From the NCBI RefSeq assembly GCF_021654335.1, contig NZ_AP023423.1, forward strand, positions 1,177,001-1,241,000: 64,000 nucleotides of DNA, written 5' to 3'. Shown here one piece after another: positions 33,212-44,415 of the stretch. Numbering within the stretch: the first letter of the stretch is position 1; the number at the start of each line of letters is the position of its first letter. Made by a program: the position numbers and the translations under genes. The notes under the pieces were generated by a model. It was not told the origin of the DNA. It did no database searches and was given only the letters and a program-made list of their open reading frames with translations. The DNA is from Sideroxyarcus emersonii (GTDB lineage: Bacteria; Pseudomonadota; Gammaproteobacteria; Burkholderiales; Gallionellaceae).

Positions 33212-34180
33212 ATGAAAGTCACCTTTCTGGATTTCGAACAGTCTGTCTCCGAACTGGAGAACAAGATCGAGCAATTGCGTTTTGTGCAGGACGATTCGGC
33301 GCTCGATATCTCCGACGAGATCGGCAGGCTGCAAAAGAAAAGCCAATCGCTGACCAAGGATATCTATGCCAAGCTCACACCGTGGCAGATATCGCAGGTT
33401 TCGCGCCATCCGCAGCGCCCCTACACGCTGGATTACATCCAGCACCTGTTCACCGATTTCGAGGAACTGCATGGCGACCGCAACTATGCGGACGATCCCG
33501 CCATCGTCGGCGGCCTGGCCCGCTTCAACGGGCAGAGCGTGATGGTGATCGGCCATCAGAAAGGCCGTGACACCAAGGAGCGCCAGTACCGAAACTTCGG
33601 CATGCCGCGCCCGGAAGGCTATCGCAAGGCGATGCGCCTGATGCGCCTGGCCGAGAAATTCGGCATCCCGATCATGACCTTCATCGACACCCCGGGCGCC
33701 TATCCTGGCGTGGGCGCGGAAGAACGCGGCCAGTCCGAGGCCATCGGCAAGAACCTGTATGTGATGGCAGAACTGAAGGTGCCGATCATCTGCACCATCA
33801 TCGGTGAAGGCGGTTCCGGTGGTGCGCTGGCCATCGCCGTCGGCGATGCGATGCTGATGCTGCAATATGCGACTTACTCAGTGATCTCGCCGGAAGGTTG
33901 CGCTTCCATCCTGTGGAAGAGCGCAGACAAGGCGGCCGATGCGGCAGAGACGCTGGGCATCACGGCCACGCGCCTGAAGACGCTGGGGCTGGTCGACAAG
34001 ATCGTCAGCGAACCTCTGGGTGGCGCGCACCGCGATTATCCGGCGATGATGCAATCCCTGAGGAAAGCTTTGCAGGACTCGCTCAAGCAAGTGCAATCTC
34101 AAACCACGGATGAGATGTTGCAGGCGCGCTTCAGCCGCTTGATGAGCTATGGCAAGTTCAAGGAAATCGAACTTAGCTGA
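33212..34180 (+). CDS. accA: Acetyl-CoA carboxylase carboxyltransferase subunit alpha
   Basis: AccA with AccD transfers carboxyl from biotin to acetyl-CoA, the first step of fatty acid synthesis. The 322 aa protein begins with the helical [18 protein letters not shown] segment and carries the crotonase-like core with [33 protein letters not shown], and [12 protein letters not shown] for the oxyanion hole. GTG 33206 is in frame, but ATG 33212 gives the usual N-terminus. It overlaps tilS by 32 bases, a common accA-tilS pairing in proteobacteria. Confidence 0.96.
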   Translation: MKVTFLDFEQSVSELENKIEQLRFVQDDSALDISDEIGRLQKKSQSLTKDIYAKLTPWQISQVSRHPQRPYTLDYIQHLFTDFEELHGDRNYADDPAIVGGLARFNGQSVMVIGHQKGRDTKERQYRNFGMPRPEGYRKAMRLMRLAEKFGIPIMTFIDTPGAYPGVGAEERGQSEAIGKNLYVMAELKVPIICTIIGEGGSGGALAIAVGDAMLMLQYATYSVISPEGCASILWKSADKAADAAETLGITATRLKTLGLVDKIVSEPLGGAHRDYPAMMQSLRKALQDSLKQVQSQTTDEMLQARFSRLMSYGKFKEIELS

Positions 34181-35486
34181 CACCGTTGCGGCGCGTCTCG
34201 CGCCGTTGCTTCCCACGCGCAGTCATATACTGGTCGGCCTGAGCGGCGGCATGGATTCGGTCGTGCTGCTGCATCTGCTGCACACGCTTGCGGCCCGCTT
34301 CGAATGGCGGCTTTCCGCCCTGCATGTCCACCATGGCATCAGTCCGAATGCCGATGCGTGGGCCGATTTCTGCAGCGATCTGTGCGTGCGCTATGGCATC
34401 CCGCTGCATCTCCACCATGTCGATATTGCTCCGTTGCGCGACCGGCACGGGATCGAAGCAGCCGCACGCAAGCTGCGCCATGCCGCTTTCGCCGGAACGG
34501 ACTGCGACGCCGTAGCGCTGGCACACCATGCCGACGACCAGGTGGAAACCCTGCTGCTGCAATTGTTGCGCGGCGCTGGCATCAAGGGGGCGGCTGCGAT
34601 GCCTGTTTTCAAGCCGGCCACGCGGGACACGCCTGCGACGGTGCGACCGTTGCTGGACATCTCGCGCAGCATGTTGCACGAATATGCGCACCATCATGGT
34701 CTGCGCTGGGTGGAAGACGAGAGCAACGTTGACGAGCGTTACCCACGCAATTTCCTGCGCCATCGCCTGCTGCCTTTGCTGGAGGAACGCTTTCCCGCTT
34801 ACCGCGAAACACTGGTACGCAGCGCAGGCCATTTTGCCGAAACATCCAGCCTGCTCGACGAGCTGGCGCGGCAGGATGCGCAAGGCATGGCGCTGGACGC
34901 GGCGCTCGATATCCGGCCCCTGCGCGAACTTGCCGCCCACCGGGCAAAAAATCTGCTGCGTCATTTCCTGCAAATCCAGGGCGCACCTATGCCGCATAGC
35001 GCGCAACTCGATGAAATGCTGCACCAATTGCTCGCCGCCCGGGACGATGCCGCAGTATGCGTCGGGTTCGGCGAGTGGCAGCTGCGACGCTATCAGGACA
35101 AGGCTTACGTATCCCGTTCCGCAGGCTGGTTCGACCGGAGTCTGGTGCTGCCCTGGCAGGGAGAGTCAGAATTGCAATGGCCCGCTTTGGACACGGTCAT
35201 CCATTTTCGCGACAGTCGGCAGCAGGGGATCAGTCTGGCGAAATTGCGGCGAGCGCCGGTGACAGTGCGTCTGCGCGGCGGCGGGGAATCGTTGCGGCCG
35301 GGTCCCGCTGCGACGACGCGCAGCCTGAAGAACCTGCTGCAGGAACATCATGTCCCGCCCTGGCGACGGGAACGATTACCGTTGCTGTACAGCGGCGAGC
35401 AGCTGGTGTGTGTGGTGGGCGTAGGCATCCACGCCGAATATCAGGCAGCAGCGGGAGAGGCCGGTGTGTTGGTGTCTTTGGCATAA
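34149..35486 (+). CDS. tilS: tRNA(Ile)-lysidine synthase TilS
   Basis: TilS converts C34 of the minor tRNA-Ile to lysidine so that it reads AUA. The 445 aa protein has the PP-loop SGGMDS near residues 34-39, the HHGI and [16 protein letters not shown] motifs, a middle substrate-binding domain, and a C-terminal TilS domain with [23 protein letters not shown] (partly shown) near 395. The start overlaps the accA end. No ribosome-binding site is strong, consistent with coupling. Confidence 0.94.
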   Translation: MASSRKSNLADTVAARLAPLLPTRSHILVGLSGGMDSVVLLHLLHTLAARFEWRLSALHVHHGISPNADAWADFCSDLCVRYGIPLHLHHVDIAPLRDRHGIEAAARKLRHAAFAGTDCDAVALAHHADDQVETLLLQLLRGAGIKGAAAMPVFKPATRDTPATVRPLLDISRSMLHEYAHHHGLRWVEDESNVDERYPRNFLRHRLLPLLEERFPAYRETLVRSAGHFAETSSLLDELARQDAQGMALDAALDIRPLRELAAHRAKNLLRHFLQIQGAPMPHSAQLDEMLHQLLAARDDAAVCVGFGEWQLRRYQDKAYVSRSAGWFDRSLVLPWQGESELQWPALDTVIHFRDSRQQGISLAKLRRAPVTVRLRGGGESLRPGPAATTRSLKNLLQEHHVPPWRRERLPLLYSGEQLVCVVGVGIHAEYQAAAGEAGVLVSLA

Positions 35487-35498
35487 TTGGACTATGAT
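35469..35498 (+). promoter_or_regulatory. Candidate promoter of dctPQM
   Basis: TTGGTG (35469-35474) and TATGAT (35493-35498) with 18 bases between, overlapping the end of tilS and 54 bases before dctP. The -10 is good, the -35 moderate. Confidence 0.35.
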
Positions 35499-35551
35499 TC
35501 CGCGAACAAGAAATTGTCGTGTCAGGGTAGCGAATACACCAAGGGGGAACC

Positions 35552-36586
35552 ATGAAAAGCTTGAGCGCGTTGTGTAGTGCGGTGTTGTTGAGTTTGTCGC
35601 TGGCAGCATCTGCCGATCCCATCATCATCAAATTCAGCCATGTGGTCGCGCCGGATACGCCCAAGGGGCGCGCCGCGGAAAAGTTCAAGCAACTGGCGGA
35701 AGAAAAGACCCATGGCCGCGTCAAGGTCGAGGTCTATCCGAACAGCCAGCTGTACAAGGACCGGGAAGAGCTGGAGGCATTGCAGCTGGGCTCCGTGCAG
35801 ATGCTGGCACCCTCGCTCTCCAAATTTGGCCCGATGGGGGCGCGAGAATTCGAGGTGTTCGACCTGCCTTACATCTTCCCCAACAGCACCGTGCTGCATC
35901 GAGTCATGGACGGTGTGGTCGGCAACAAGCTGTTTGCCAAGCTGGACAGCAAAGGGGTGACCGGCCTGGCTTTCTGGGATAACGGATTCAAGCAGATGAG
36001 CTCGAACCGCCCGATGCATACCATGGCTGACTTCAAGGGCCTGAAGATGCGCATCCAGTCCTCCAAGGTGCTGGATGCGGAAATGAAGGCTTTCGGTGCG
36101 GTTCCCCAAGTGATGGCCTTCAGCGAAGTGTATTCCGCGCTGCAGCAGGGCGTGGTCGACGGTACCGAGAATCCGGTATCGAATTTCTACACGCAGAAGA
36201 TGAACGAAGTGCAGAAGAACATGACCATTTCCAACCATGGTTATCTGGGCTACGCCGTGGTGACCAACAAGCAGTTCTGGGATGGCCTGCCGGCCGATAT
36301 TCGCAGCGAGCTGACCGCGGCCATGAAGGAAGCGACCGAATTCGAGCGCGACATCGCGCAAAAGGACAACGACGATGCGCTGGAGAAAGTCCGCGCGGCC
36401 AAGACCACCGAGATCTATGTGCTGCCGGACAGCGAGCGGGAGGCATGGCGCAAGGCCTTGCTGCCGGTGCATGCCCAGTTTGCGGACGTGATCGGCAAAG
36501 ACCTGATCCAGGATGTGTATGACGTGGCGGCGCAGGTGGAAAAGGAACAGCAGCATCCTGCCGGCAAGAACAAGAAGAAAAAATAA
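35552..36586 (+). CDS. dctP: TRAP transporter substrate-binding protein DctP
   Basis: Periplasmic binding protein of a tripartite ATP-independent transporter, probably for C4-dicarboxylates or another organic acid. The 344 aa protein has a signal peptide ending AASA, then the DctP fold: IKFSHVVAPDTPKGRAAEKF, RVKVEVYPNSQLYKD, a conserved KMRIQSS segment with the carboxylate-binding Arg, and VVDGTENPVSNFYTQKM. The C-terminus is Lys-rich. A strong terminator separates it from dctQ, giving extra expression of the binding protein. Confidence 0.93.
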   Translation: MKSLSALCSAVLLSLSLAASADPIIIKFSHVVAPDTPKGRAAEKFKQLAEEKTHGRVKVEVYPNSQLYKDREELEALQLGSVQMLAPSLSKFGPMGAREFEVFDLPYIFPNSTVLHRVMDGVVGNKLFAKLDSKGVTGLAFWDNGFKQMSSNRPMHTMADFKGLKMRIQSSKVLDAEMKAFGAVPQVMAFSEVYSALQQGVVDGTENPVSNFYTQKMNEVQKNMTISNHGYLGYAVVTNKQFWDGLPADIRSELTAAMKEATEFERDIAQKDNDDALEKVRAAKTTEIYVLPDSEREAWRKALLPVHAQFADVIGKDLIQDVYDVAAQVEKEQQHPAGKNKKKK

Positions 36587-36597
36587 CTGCGCCATGG

Positions 36598-36620
36598 ACC
36601 CGGGCGTGCCCGGGTTTTTT
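36598..36620 (+). terminator. Intra-operon terminator between dctP and dctQ
   Basis: A perfect 8-bp inverted repeat ACCCGGGC/GCCCGGGT with a tight centre is followed by TTTTTT. It lies 11 bases after dctP. Partial termination here would yield more DctP than DctQ and DctM. Confidence 0.8.
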
Positions 36621-36639
36621 GTGCGCCCTGGAGGGGAGC

Positions 36640-37155
36640 ATGTTCAATCGTATTCTGGACCGGCTTGAGGAGGTGCTGATCGCCTCGTTCATGGCGGCTG
36701 CAACGCTGGTGACTTTTGCCGCGGTGGTGATGCGCTATGTCGGCGGTACGGGCATCAGCTGGGCGCAGGAACTGACCATCTACCTGTTCATCTGGATGGC
36801 GAAGTTCGGCGCAGCCTATGGCGTGCGCACCGGCATCCACATCGGCGTCGATTTCGTGGTCAATGCGGCGCGACCGTCCGTCAAGCGCGTGCTGGTTATC
36901 CTCTCCATGCTGCTCGGCGTGGTGTTTACCGGCACCATCGCGTTCTTCGGTGCCCGCTGGGTGATCTTCATCTACGGCACCGGGCAGACTTCGCCCGACC
37001 TGGAATGGCCGATGTGGATCATCTATCTGGCGATCCCGTTCGGCTCGGGCCTGATGTGCTACCGCTTCATCCAGGCGCTGGCGCTGTTCGTGAAGACCGG
37101 ACAGCTGCATAGCCATGCTGCACTGGGCGAGCAGGGCGAGGAGAGCGGATCATGA
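36640..37155 (+). CDS. dctQ: TRAP transporter small permease DctQ
   Basis: The small membrane subunit, with four hydrophobic helices (about 13-35, 48-66, 85-108, 125-148) in 171 aa, and the family features RYVGGTGISWAQELTIYLFIW and GAAYGVRTGIHIGVD. ATG 36640 follows GGAGGGGAGC; the frame is open from 36619. Its stop overlaps dctM by 4 bases (ATGA). Confidence 0.92.
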   Translation: MFNRILDRLEEVLIASFMAAATLVTFAAVVMRYVGGTGISWAQELTIYLFIWMAKFGAAYGVRTGIHIGVDFVVNAARPSVKRVLVILSMLLGVVFTGTIAFFGARWVIFIYGTGQTSPDLEWPMWIIYLAIPFGSGLMCYRFIQALALFVKTGQLHSHAALGEQGEESGS

Positions 37156-38447
37156 CTTTCCTGCTCATCGTCAGCATCCTGCTGCTGTTGCTCATCACCA
37201 GCACGCCGATCTCGATCGCCCTCGGCACCACGGTGCTGATCTTCCTGCTCGGTTTTTCCTCGTTCTCGTTCGATACCGTCAATATCATCTCCCAGCGCCT
37301 GTTCACCGGGCTGGAGAGCTTCGCGATCATGGCGGTGCCGTTTTTCGTGTTGTCCGGGCAGTTCCTGATCGACGGCAAGATTGCCGCGCGCATCATCAAG
37401 TTCGCCAACAATCTGGTGGGCTGGATGCCGGGCGGCATGGCAATGGCGGCGGTGTTGTCATGTGCGTTCTTCGCCACCATTTCCGGTTCAAGCCCGGCCA
37501 CCGTGATGGCGATCGGTTCGGTGATGCTGCCGGCCATGGTCAAGGCGGGTTACCCGAAACGCTTCGGCGTTGGCGTGATCGCGACATCGGGTTCGCTCGG
37601 CATCCTGATCCCGCCGTCCATCGTGATGATCATCTATGCCGTCTCGACCAGCGAGAGTGCGGGCAAGATGTTCATGGCGGGTATCGTGCCCGGGATACTG
37701 CTGGCGCTGGTGCTGATGGGGCTGGTGTTCGTGCAGGCCAGGCGCAAGAATTTCCCCGTGATGCCCAAGCCGACCGGCAAGGAACTGTTGAAATCCTTTC
37801 TCGATGCATGGTGGGGACTGTTCCTCGTGGTCATCGTGATGGGCGGGATATACGGCGGCATCTTTACGCCGACCGAGGCGGCGGCCGTGGCGGCGGTATA
37901 TGGCTTCATCGCGGCCAAGTTCATCTACGGCGATCTCAGGTGGCGCGATGTCCCGAGATCATTGCTGGCCGCGGCGAACACCAGCGCGATGCTGTTGTAT
38001 ATCATCACCAATGCCATCCTGTTCTCGTTCCTGCTGACTTCCGAACAGATCCCGCAGGCCATGTCCAACTGGGTGCTGGCGCAACATCTGGATCCATGGA
38101 TGTTCCTGCTGGTGGTCAATTTGGCCTTGCTTGCCGCAGGGCAATTCATGGAGCCCAGCTCCATCATCCTGATCCTAGCGCCGTTGTTCCTGCCCATCGC
38201 CAAGACGCTGGGTATCGATCCGATCCATCTCGGCATCATCATGACCATCAACATGGAAATCGGCATGATCCATCCGCCGGTCGGGCTCAACCTGTTCGTC
38301 GCCAGTCATCTGGCGAAGATGGGGCTGACCGAGGTTTCCATCGCCACGCTGCCGTGGGTGTTCGTGATGCTGGCATACCTGGCGCTCATCACCTATGTTC
38401 CAGCCATCAGTCTGTGGCTGCCCCATTTGCTCTACGCCAGCCATTGA
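37152..38447 (+). CDS. dctM: TRAP transporter large permease DctM
   Basis: The 431 aa ion-coupled permease, with about 12 membrane segments. Typical DctM sequences include PFFVLSGQFLIDGKIAARI, SCAFFATISGSSPATVMAIG, LGILIPPSIVMIIYA and, near the end, MEIGMIHPPVGLNLFVAS. These helical hairpins form the sodium and substrate sites in the family. Uptake would be driven by the sodium gradient, an inference from the family. Confidence 0.95.
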   Translation: MTFLLIVSILLLLLITSTPISIALGTTVLIFLLGFSSFSFDTVNIISQRLFTGLESFAIMAVPFFVLSGQFLIDGKIAARIIKFANNLVGWMPGGMAMAAVLSCAFFATISGSSPATVMAIGSVMLPAMVKAGYPKRFGVGVIATSGSLGILIPPSIVMIIYAVSTSESAGKMFMAGIVPGILLALVLMGLVFVQARRKNFPVMPKPTGKELLKSFLDAWWGLFLVVIVMGGIYGGIFTPTEAAAVAAVYGFIAAKFIYGDLRWRDVPRSLLAAANTSAMLLYIITNAILFSFLLTSEQIPQAMSNWVLAQHLDPWMFLLVVNLALLAAGQFMEPSSIILILAPLFLPIAKTLGIDPIHLGIIMTINMEIGMIHPPVGLNLFVASHLAKMGLTEVSIATLPWVFVMLAYLALITYVPAISLWLPHLLYASH

Positions 38448-38458
38448 TCGGATACGCC

Positions 38459-38495
38459 GCCGCCCTGCGACAGGGCGGCCAAAGCCTGCTAGAAT
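38459..38495 (+). promoter_or_regulatory. Hairpin and candidate promoter before ndk
   Basis: GCCGCCCTG/CAGGGCGGC (38459-38479) forms a strong hairpin 11 bases after dctM without a T-run. Its 3' part overlaps a possible -35 (GCGACA, 38467-38472) placed 17 bases before TAGAAT (38490-38495), a candidate ndk promoter. Confidence 0.35.
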
Positions 38496-38540
38496 CGCGC
38501 CCTCAGAATTTTCTGATGCACATTCATTTTGGAGAGAAGC

Positions 38541-38966
38541 ATGGCTGTCGAACGCACCCTTTCTATCATCAAACCCGATGCAGTGGCGAAGAACGTCATC
38601 GGTCAAATCTATAGCCGTTTCGAAAACGCCGGCCTGAAGATCGTGGCCGCACGCATGGTCCAGCTGTCGCGCGCCGAAGCGGAAGGCTTCTATGCGGTAC
38701 ACCGCGCACGTCCGTTCTTCAACGATCTGGTCACTTTCATGATCTCCGGACCGGTGATGATCCAGGTGCTGGAAGGCGAAGGCGCAATCCTCAAGAATCG
38801 CGACCTGATGGGGGCGACGGACCCCAAGAAGGCGGAGAAGGGCACCATCCGCGCCGATTTCGCCGACAGTATCGATGCCAATGCAGTGCATGGTTCCGAT
38901 GCGCCGGAAACGGCGGCGGTCGAGATCGCGTATTTCTTCCCGGCGCTGAACGTCTATTCTCGCTAA
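38541..38966 (+). CDS. ndk: Nucleoside diphosphate kinase
   Basis: Ndk balances nucleoside triphosphate pools by phosphate transfer through a phosphohistidine. The 141 aa protein is full length, beginning [18 protein letters not shown], with the active-site His in [12 protein letters not shown] near residue 117. ATG 38541 follows GGAGAG. It starts the conserved ndk-rlmN-pilF-rodZ-ispG-hisS run; rlmN begins 10 bases after its stop. Confidence 0.97.
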   Translation: MAVERTLSIIKPDAVAKNVIGQIYSRFENAGLKIVAARMVQLSRAEAEGFYAVHRARPFFNDLVTFMISGPVMIQVLEGEGAILKNRDLMGATDPKKAEKGTIRADFADSIDANAVHGSDAPETAAVEIAYFFPALNVYSR

Positions 38967-38976
38967 GCTGCGACTG

Positions 38977-40059
38977 ATGAAGCAGAACCTCCTCGACTTT
39001 GAACCGGCTGCGATGACTGCATGGTTTGCGGAACACGGCGAGAAGCCGTTCCGCGCCAAGCAGGTGTTGCGCTGGATCTACAAGGCCGGGGAGTCCGATT
39101 TCGATGCGATGAGCGATCTGGCGATCTCTCTTCGCGAAAAACTCAAGCAGATCGCCTGCATCCAGACGCCCACGGTGATGCGTGAAGAGACCGCCTCCGA
39201 CGGCACGCGCAAATGGCTGCTCGACGTGGGCACCGGCAATGCGGTGGAGACCGTGTTCATTCCCGAAGAGGACAGGGGCACGCTGTGCGTCTCGACACAG
39301 GCCGGCTGCGCACTGGACTGCGCGTTCTGCTCCACCGGCAAGCAGGGCTTCAATCGCAACCTGTCCACTGCCGAAATCATCGGCCAGGTGTGGTGGGCCA
39401 ACCATGAAATCGGCAAGAACGCCGATGGCAACTGGCCCATCACCAACGTGGTGCTGATGGGCATGGGCGAGCCGCTGCTGAACTTCGAGAATACGGTGCA
39501 TGCCTTGCGCCTGATGCTGGACGATAACGCTTACGGCCTGTCGCGCCGCCGCGTGACGGTCTCCACCTCCGGCGTGGTGCCGGCGATGGACCGCCTGCGC
39601 GAGGAATGCCCGGTCGCACTGGCAATCTCGCTGCATGCGCCGAACGACGAGTTGCGCAACGTGCTGGTGCCGATCAACCAGAAATATCCGCTGAAGGAAC
39701 TGATGGCGGCCTGCCGGCGCTACCTGGAAAAGGCGCCGCGCGACTTCGTCACCTTCGAGTATGTGATGCTGGCCGGCGTGAACGACAGCGTGCAACATGC
39801 GCGGGAATTGATTGCGCTGGTGCGCGATGTGCCGTGCAAATTCAACCTGATTCCGTTCAACCCCTTCCCGCAGGCGCCGTACCAGCGATCCGACATGCCG
39901 ACGGTGTTGCGCTTCCGCGATGTGCTGATGCAGGCCGACATCGTTACCACCATCCGCAAGGTGCGCGGCGACGATATCGCGGCAGCCTGCGGGCAGTTGG
40001 CGGGGCAGGTGCAGGACAAGACGAAACGAACACTTCGATTGATGGAGGCGAGCCAATGA
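38977..40059 (+). CDS. rlmN: Dual-specificity 23S rRNA/tRNA methyltransferase RlmN
   Basis: RlmN is a radical SAM enzyme that methylates C2 of A2503 in 23S rRNA and A37 in some tRNAs. The 360 aa protein has the cluster motif [11 protein letters not shown] near residues 109-119, the GMGEPLLNF motif, and the two catalytic Cys positions, including the late one in the AACGQL segment near 341. Its stop overlaps the pilF start by 4 bases. Confidence 0.96.
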   Translation: MKQNLLDFEPAAMTAWFAEHGEKPFRAKQVLRWIYKAGESDFDAMSDLAISLREKLKQIACIQTPTVMREETASDGTRKWLLDVGTGNAVETVFIPEEDRGTLCVSTQAGCALDCAFCSTGKQGFNRNLSTAEIIGQVWWANHEIGKNADGNWPITNVVLMGMGEPLLNFENTVHALRLMLDDNAYGLSRRRVTVSTSGVVPAMDRLREECPVALAISLHAPNDELRNVLVPINQKYPLKELMAACRRYLEKAPRDFVTFEYVMLAGVNDSVQHARELIALVRDVPCKFNLIPFNPFPQAPYQRSDMPTVLRFRDVLMQADIVTTIRKVRGDDIAAACGQLAGQVQDKTKRTLRLMEASQ

Positions 40060-40820
40060 AGTTATCAGGACTATTTCTCATCGTGTGCTTGTTGACGGCC
40101 TGTGCCTCGTCGGGAGGGGGTTCCGAAGGGACGCCGGAGCAGGATTCGACGCGTGCGCAGAAGATCGCCAGGATACATACAGAGCTGGCCGCATCCTATT
40201 ACGACCGGGCTCAATATGGCGTGGCATTGCAGGAAGTCGCAGTGGCCCTCAAGGCGGATGCCGGCTTTTCGCAAGCCTACAACGTGCGCGCATTGATCCG
40301 GATGGCGTTACATGAAGACGACAAGGCGGACGAGGACTTCCGCCACAGCCTGGCGCTGGATGAGGTGAATTCCGACACGCACAACAACTACGGCTGGTTC
40401 CTGTGCCAGCGCGGGCGCATGAACGAATCCGCCAAGCAGTTCCAGATGGCGTTGAGCAATCCGCTGTATGCCACGCCCGAAATGGCGTATGCGAATCTGG
40501 GCTTGTGTTTGAAGAAGGCCGGGGACCTGAAGGGGGCCGAAAGCAATCTGCAGCGCGCCCTGACCCTGCGCCCGAACATGCCGGAAGCGTTGTACGGTCT
40601 GGCCGACCTGAACTATGGCAACGGTAATTATGCAGCGGCACAATCCTACCTGGCGCGTTTCTCGCAGGCACTTCCAGAGTTGAATGCAGAGCAACTGTGG
40701 CTGGCGGTGCGCATCGAACGCAAGATGCAGGATTACGACGCGGAAGCCAGCTATGCACTGCAATTGCGCAAGCGTTTCCCCGACTCCCGTGAGACCAAGC
40801 TGCTATTCCAGGGGCAATGA
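40056..40820 (+). CDS. pilF: Type IV pilus biogenesis lipoprotein PilF/PilW
   Basis: PilF is an outer-membrane lipoprotein that helps PilQ secretin assemble. The 254 aa protein has a signal peptide with lipobox LLTAC (Cys near 15) and about five to six tetratricopeptide repeats, including [21 protein letters not shown] and [19 protein letters not shown]. Position between rlmN and rodZ is the standard place for pilF. Both ends overlap the neighbours by 4 bases. Confidence 0.92.
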   Translation: MKLSGLFLIVCLLTACASSGGGSEGTPEQDSTRAQKIARIHTELAASYYDRAQYGVALQEVAVALKADAGFSQAYNVRALIRMALHEDDKADEDFRHSLALDEVNSDTHNNYGWFLCQRGRMNESAKQFQMALSNPLYATPEMAYANLGLCLKKAGDLKGAESNLQRALTLRPNMPEALYGLADLNYGNGNYAAAQSYLARFSQALPELNAEQLWLAVRIERKMQDYDAEASYALQLRKRFPDSRETKLLFQGQ

Positions 40821-41848
40821 TGGATACCTTTGATCCCATTGCAAACTCGGAAAGCGGGAGCGCTGCATCGCAGTCGCCGCTCGACGTGGGGATGGCCTTG
40901 CGCGCGGGGCGCGAGCGCCTGGGCATGAGCGTGCACGATGTGGCGGAACGGATCAAGTTTGCCCCGAAGCAGGTCGAAGCGCTCGAAGCGAACGATTTCG
41001 CACACCTGCCGGAGCCGGCCTTCCTGAGGGGGTTTGTGCGCAGTTATGCACGTGTGCTGCAATTGGACGAGGCAACATTGATTGCCGCCTTGCCTGGGGC
41101 CGCGCCTGCCAGGCAGGCCGAAAACAGGACACAGGCTGTGAATGTGGTCTTCCCGGTCATGAAATCGCTGCGTCGAGTCAATGCGATGTGGCTCGCGGGT
41201 GCGCTCGTCGTTGCAATCGTGCTCGGACTGTTCGTGCTGCTGCACCGGGGCGAACCGCTGCCCAAGCAGGTCCAGGTCGTCGAACCGGTATCTCTGCCAC
41301 CCGCCGAGCCTGCTGTCTCGGCCGTGGTTGCAGCCGAAACGCCGCCTGTGTCCAGCCTGCCGGAAGCAGATGGCGCCGGTGCAGAGCGGAAAGCGGCCAC
41401 GATGCCGTCCCAGGAGCCCCCCAAAGCGATCGCCGAACTCCCCAGAGAAACGCGCAAGGAACCTGCCGGCGATGCTCGCGATCATCAGACGAGCGCCGAA
41501 CCGGTCAAGACCGGCAGGAAGCCAGTCGTAAAGCCCGTGCCGCAGATCGAGGCGGCTTCCGCTCCGGCGGCGACACAATCTGCCATTCCGCTGGAGGCGC
41601 TCAAACGCCGTCCCCTGCATCTGGTGTTCGGCGAGAGTGCCTGGGCCGAGGTGATAGACGGCCATGGCGTGGTTCTGCTTTCCAGGAACAATGCGCGCGG
41701 CACCGAGAAGTGGATCGGCGGGCCGCGGCATGAGCCTTACGACATATCCATCTCCAATCCGGCCAATGTGAAGCTGTATTACCGGGGCAGAGAGATCGAT
41801 CTTTCGGCTTACGCGGGCAAGGATGTCGCGCACCTGAAGGTGGAGTGA
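40817..41848 (+). CDS. rodZ: Cell shape protein RodZ (HTH and DUF4115)
   Basis: RodZ links MreB to the cell wall machinery. The 343 aa protein has a cytoplasmic helix-turn-helix domain (about 25-95: [38 protein letters not shown]), one membrane helix near 115-138, a Pro/Ala/Glu-rich periplasmic linker, and a C-terminal DUF4115 domain with [12 protein letters not shown]. It overlaps pilF and ispG by 4 bases each. Confidence 0.9.
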   Translation: MMDTFDPIANSESGSAASQSPLDVGMALRAGRERLGMSVHDVAERIKFAPKQVEALEANDFAHLPEPAFLRGFVRSYARVLQLDEATLIAALPGAAPARQAENRTQAVNVVFPVMKSLRRVNAMWLAGALVVAIVLGLFVLLHRGEPLPKQVQVVEPVSLPPAEPAVSAVVAAETPPVSSLPEADGAGAERKAATMPSQEPPKAIAELPRETRKEPAGDARDHQTSAEPVKTGRKPVVKPVPQIEAASAPAATQSAIPLEALKRRPLHLVFGESAWAEVIDGHGVVLLSRNNARGTEKWIGGPRHEPYDISISNPANVKLYYRGREIDLSAYAGKDVAHLKVE

Positions 41849-43125
41849 GTCACATGGGACATTCAACAATCCTGCGCCACCGGACGCAGCGCGTGCAGGT
41901 CGGCGATGTCGCCATCGGCGGCGATGCCCCTGTCGTGGTGCAATCGATGACCAACACGGATACCGTCGATGCGGAAGGGACTGCGCGGCAGGTCTATGAA
42001 CTGGCGCAGGCCGGTTCCGAGTTGGTGCGCATCACGGTGAACACATCCGAAGCGGCGATCCAGGTGCCGCGCATCCGCAAGATGCTGGACGACATGGGCT
42101 GCGATGTGCCGTTGATCGGAGACTTTCACTACAACGGCCACCGTTTGCTCACCGAGTTTCCCGAATGCGCGCAGGCCCTAGCCAAGTACCGCATCAATCC
42201 CGGCAACGTAGGCAAGAACCGCAAGGGCGAAGACCAGTTCGCGATGATGATCGCAGTGGCCAGGCAGTACGGCAAGCCGGTGCGTATCGGCGTGAATTGG
42301 GGCAGCCTGGACCAGGACCTGGTGGTGCGCATGATGGACGAGAACGCCAGGCTGGCCGAGCCCAGGGATGTATCCGAGGTGACGCGCGAGGCGCTGATCG
42401 TTTCTGCGCTGGAGTCCGCCAGACGCGCCGAGGAGCTGGGGCTGGCGCATGACCGTATCGTACTTTCCTGCAAGGTCAGCGAGGTGCAGGACCTGATTGC
42501 GGTATACCAGGAGCTGGCACGGCGCTGCGATTATCCGCTGCATCTGGGACTGACCGAAGCCGGTATGGGGTCGAAGGGCATCGTCGGTTCGACGGCGGCG
42601 CTGGCCGTGCTGTTGCAACAGGGTATCGGCGACACGATACGCATATCCCTGACGCCCGAACCGGGCGGCGCACGCACGCAGGAAGTGGTGGTGGCGCAGG
42701 AGATATTGCAGACCATGGGTTTGCGTTCGTTCACCCCGATGGTCACTGCCTGCCCCGGTTGCGGGCGCACCACCAGCACGGTGTTCCAGGAGCTGGCGCA
42801 GAGCATCCAGAATCACCTGCGTGCGCAGATGCCGGTATGGCGCGAGCAATACAGCGGCGTGGAGGAAATGACGGTCGCGGTGATGGGCTGCATCGTCAAC
42901 GGACCCGGCGAGAGCAAGCTGGCCAACATCGGCATCAGCTTGCCGGGCACCGGCGAATCGCCTGCCGCACCGGTATACGTCGATGGCGAGAAGACCGTCA
43001 CTCTGCGCGGCGATCGCATCGCGCAGGAATTCCAGCAGATCGTCGACGACTATGTGGCGCGCAACTATGCCAGGCGTGCGCCGGGAGAGAAAGTCGGCAA
43101 GCGTATCGAGATCAAGGCAGTTTGA
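41845..43125 (+). CDS. ispG: 4-hydroxy-3-methylbut-2-enyl diphosphate synthase IspG (GcpE)
   Basis: IspG performs the penultimate step of the MEP isoprenoid pathway using a 4Fe-4S cluster. The 426 aa protein shows VQSMTNTDT, the TIM barrel, and the cluster ligands in [10 protein letters not shown] and [12 protein letters not shown] 41845 overlaps rodZ; ATG 41854 is an alternative start. Isoprenoids made here feed the hpn genes at the end of the window. Confidence 0.96.
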   Translation: MSHMGHSTILRHRTQRVQVGDVAIGGDAPVVVQSMTNTDTVDAEGTARQVYELAQAGSELVRITVNTSEAAIQVPRIRKMLDDMGCDVPLIGDFHYNGHRLLTEFPECAQALAKYRINPGNVGKNRKGEDQFAMMIAVARQYGKPVRIGVNWGSLDQDLVVRMMDENARLAEPRDVSEVTREALIVSALESARRAEELGLAHDRIVLSCKVSEVQDLIAVYQELARRCDYPLHLGLTEAGMGSKGIVGSTAALAVLLQQGIGDTIRISLTPEPGGARTQEVVVAQEILQTMGLRSFTPMVTACPGCGRTTSTVFQELAQSIQNHLRAQMPVWREQYSGVEEMTVAVMGCIVNGPGESKLANIGISLPGTGESPAAPVYVDGEKTVTLRGDRIAQEFQQIVDDYVARNYARRAPGEKVGKRIEIKAV

Positions 43126-43133
43126 GCGAGTAG

Positions 43134-44405
43134 ATGAATAACCCGAAATTACAAGCCGTGCGCGGCATGAACGATATTCTGCCGGACGAGGCGCAATTGT
43201 GGCTGTGGTTCGAGGATACGGTGCGGAATTGGCTGGAAGGCTACGGCTACCGCAATATCCGCATGCCGCTGGTGGAGCCGACGGCTTTGTTCAAGCGTGC
43301 CATCGGCGAAGTCACCGACATCGTCGAGAAGGAGATGTACAGCTTTACGGATGAGCTGAATGGCGATGAGCTCACGCTGCGCCCGGAAGGGACGGCATCG
43401 TGCGTACGTGCCGTGCTGCAGCACAACCTGCTGTATAACGCGCCGCAGCGTCTGTATTACAGCGGCCCGATGTTCCGCCACGAGCGTCCCCAAAAAGGGC
43501 GTTACCGCCAGTTCCATCAGGTCGGCGTGGAGGCGCTCGGTTTCGCCGGGCCCGACATCGATGCCGAACAGATCGTGATGTGCGCGCGGTTGTGGAAGGA
43601 ATTGGGAATCCGCGATGTGACCTTGCAGATCAATACACTGGGGGATGCGTCCTCGCGCCACCGTCACCGCGAGAAGCTGATCGCCTATTTCGAGCGCTAT
43701 GCGGACCAGCTGGATGCGGACGCGCAGCGTCGTCTGCACAGCAATCCCTTGCGCATCCTCGACAGCAAGAATCCGGCGATGCAGGACATAATCGCGGGCG
43801 CCCCCAGGCTGATGGACGAACTGGATGCGGAAGCGGTGGAGCACTTCGATGCGGTGCAGGCGATACTGAAGTCGCGGGGCATCCCGTTCGAGATCAACCC
43901 TCGCCTGGTGCGCGGCCTCGATTATTACAATCGTACCGTGTTCGAGTGGGTCACCACCCGGCTCGGCGCACAGGGCACTATCTGCGCCGGCGGCCGTTAC
44001 GACGGCCTGATCGAACAGATCGGCGGCAAGCCGCAACCCGCTTGCGGCTTTGCCATGGGGGTGGAACGCCTGCTGGCCCTGATACAGGAGGATGGCATGC
44101 AGAATCCGCCTGCAGGGCTGGATGTGTATGTGGTGCATCAGGGCGAGCAGGCTCGCGATATGGCCTGGCGCGTGGCGGAGCTGTTGCGCGACGATGGCCT
44201 GCGCGTGCTGCTGCATTGCGGCGGCGGCGGTTTCAAGTCGCAGATGAAAAAAGCGGATGGCAGTACGGCGGTTTGCGCAGCGATCATCGGCGACGACGAG
44301 GCGGCTGCGAACGTGGTCATGCTCAAGCCGCTGCGCGTGCAGGCCGAGCAGCAGCGCGTGGACTTGGCGGATATACGGCAAAAAATTCGAGAATTGATCA
44401 AGTGA
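43134..44405 (+). CDS. hisS: Histidyl-tRNA synthetase
   Basis: Class II aminoacyl-tRNA synthetase for histidine. In 423 aa it has motif 2 around [20 protein letters not shown] (near 108-127), the histidine-specific [15 protein letters not shown], and motif 3 [13 protein letters not shown] with [11 protein letters not shown]-terminal anticodon-binding domain follows. It begins 8 bases after ispG. The HisZ paralogue is encoded downstream at 51.5 kb. Confidence 0.97.
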   Translation: MNNPKLQAVRGMNDILPDEAQLWLWFEDTVRNWLEGYGYRNIRMPLVEPTALFKRAIGEVTDIVEKEMYSFTDELNGDELTLRPEGTASCVRAVLQHNLLYNAPQRLYYSGPMFRHERPQKGRYRQFHQVGVEALGFAGPDIDAEQIVMCARLWKELGIRDVTLQINTLGDASSRHRHREKLIAYFERYADQLDADAQRRLHSNPLRILDSKNPAMQDIIAGAPRLMDELDAEAVEHFDAVQAILKSRGIPFEINPRLVRGLDYYNRTVFEWVTTRLGAQGTICAGGRYDGLIEQIGGKPQPACGFAMGVERLLALIQEDGMQNPPAGLDVYVVHQGEQARDMAWRVAELLRDDGLRVLLHCGGGGFKSQMKKADGSTAVCAAIIGDDEAAANVVMLKPLRVQAEQQRVDLADIRQKIRELIK

Positions 44406-44415
44406 GGGAATGAAA

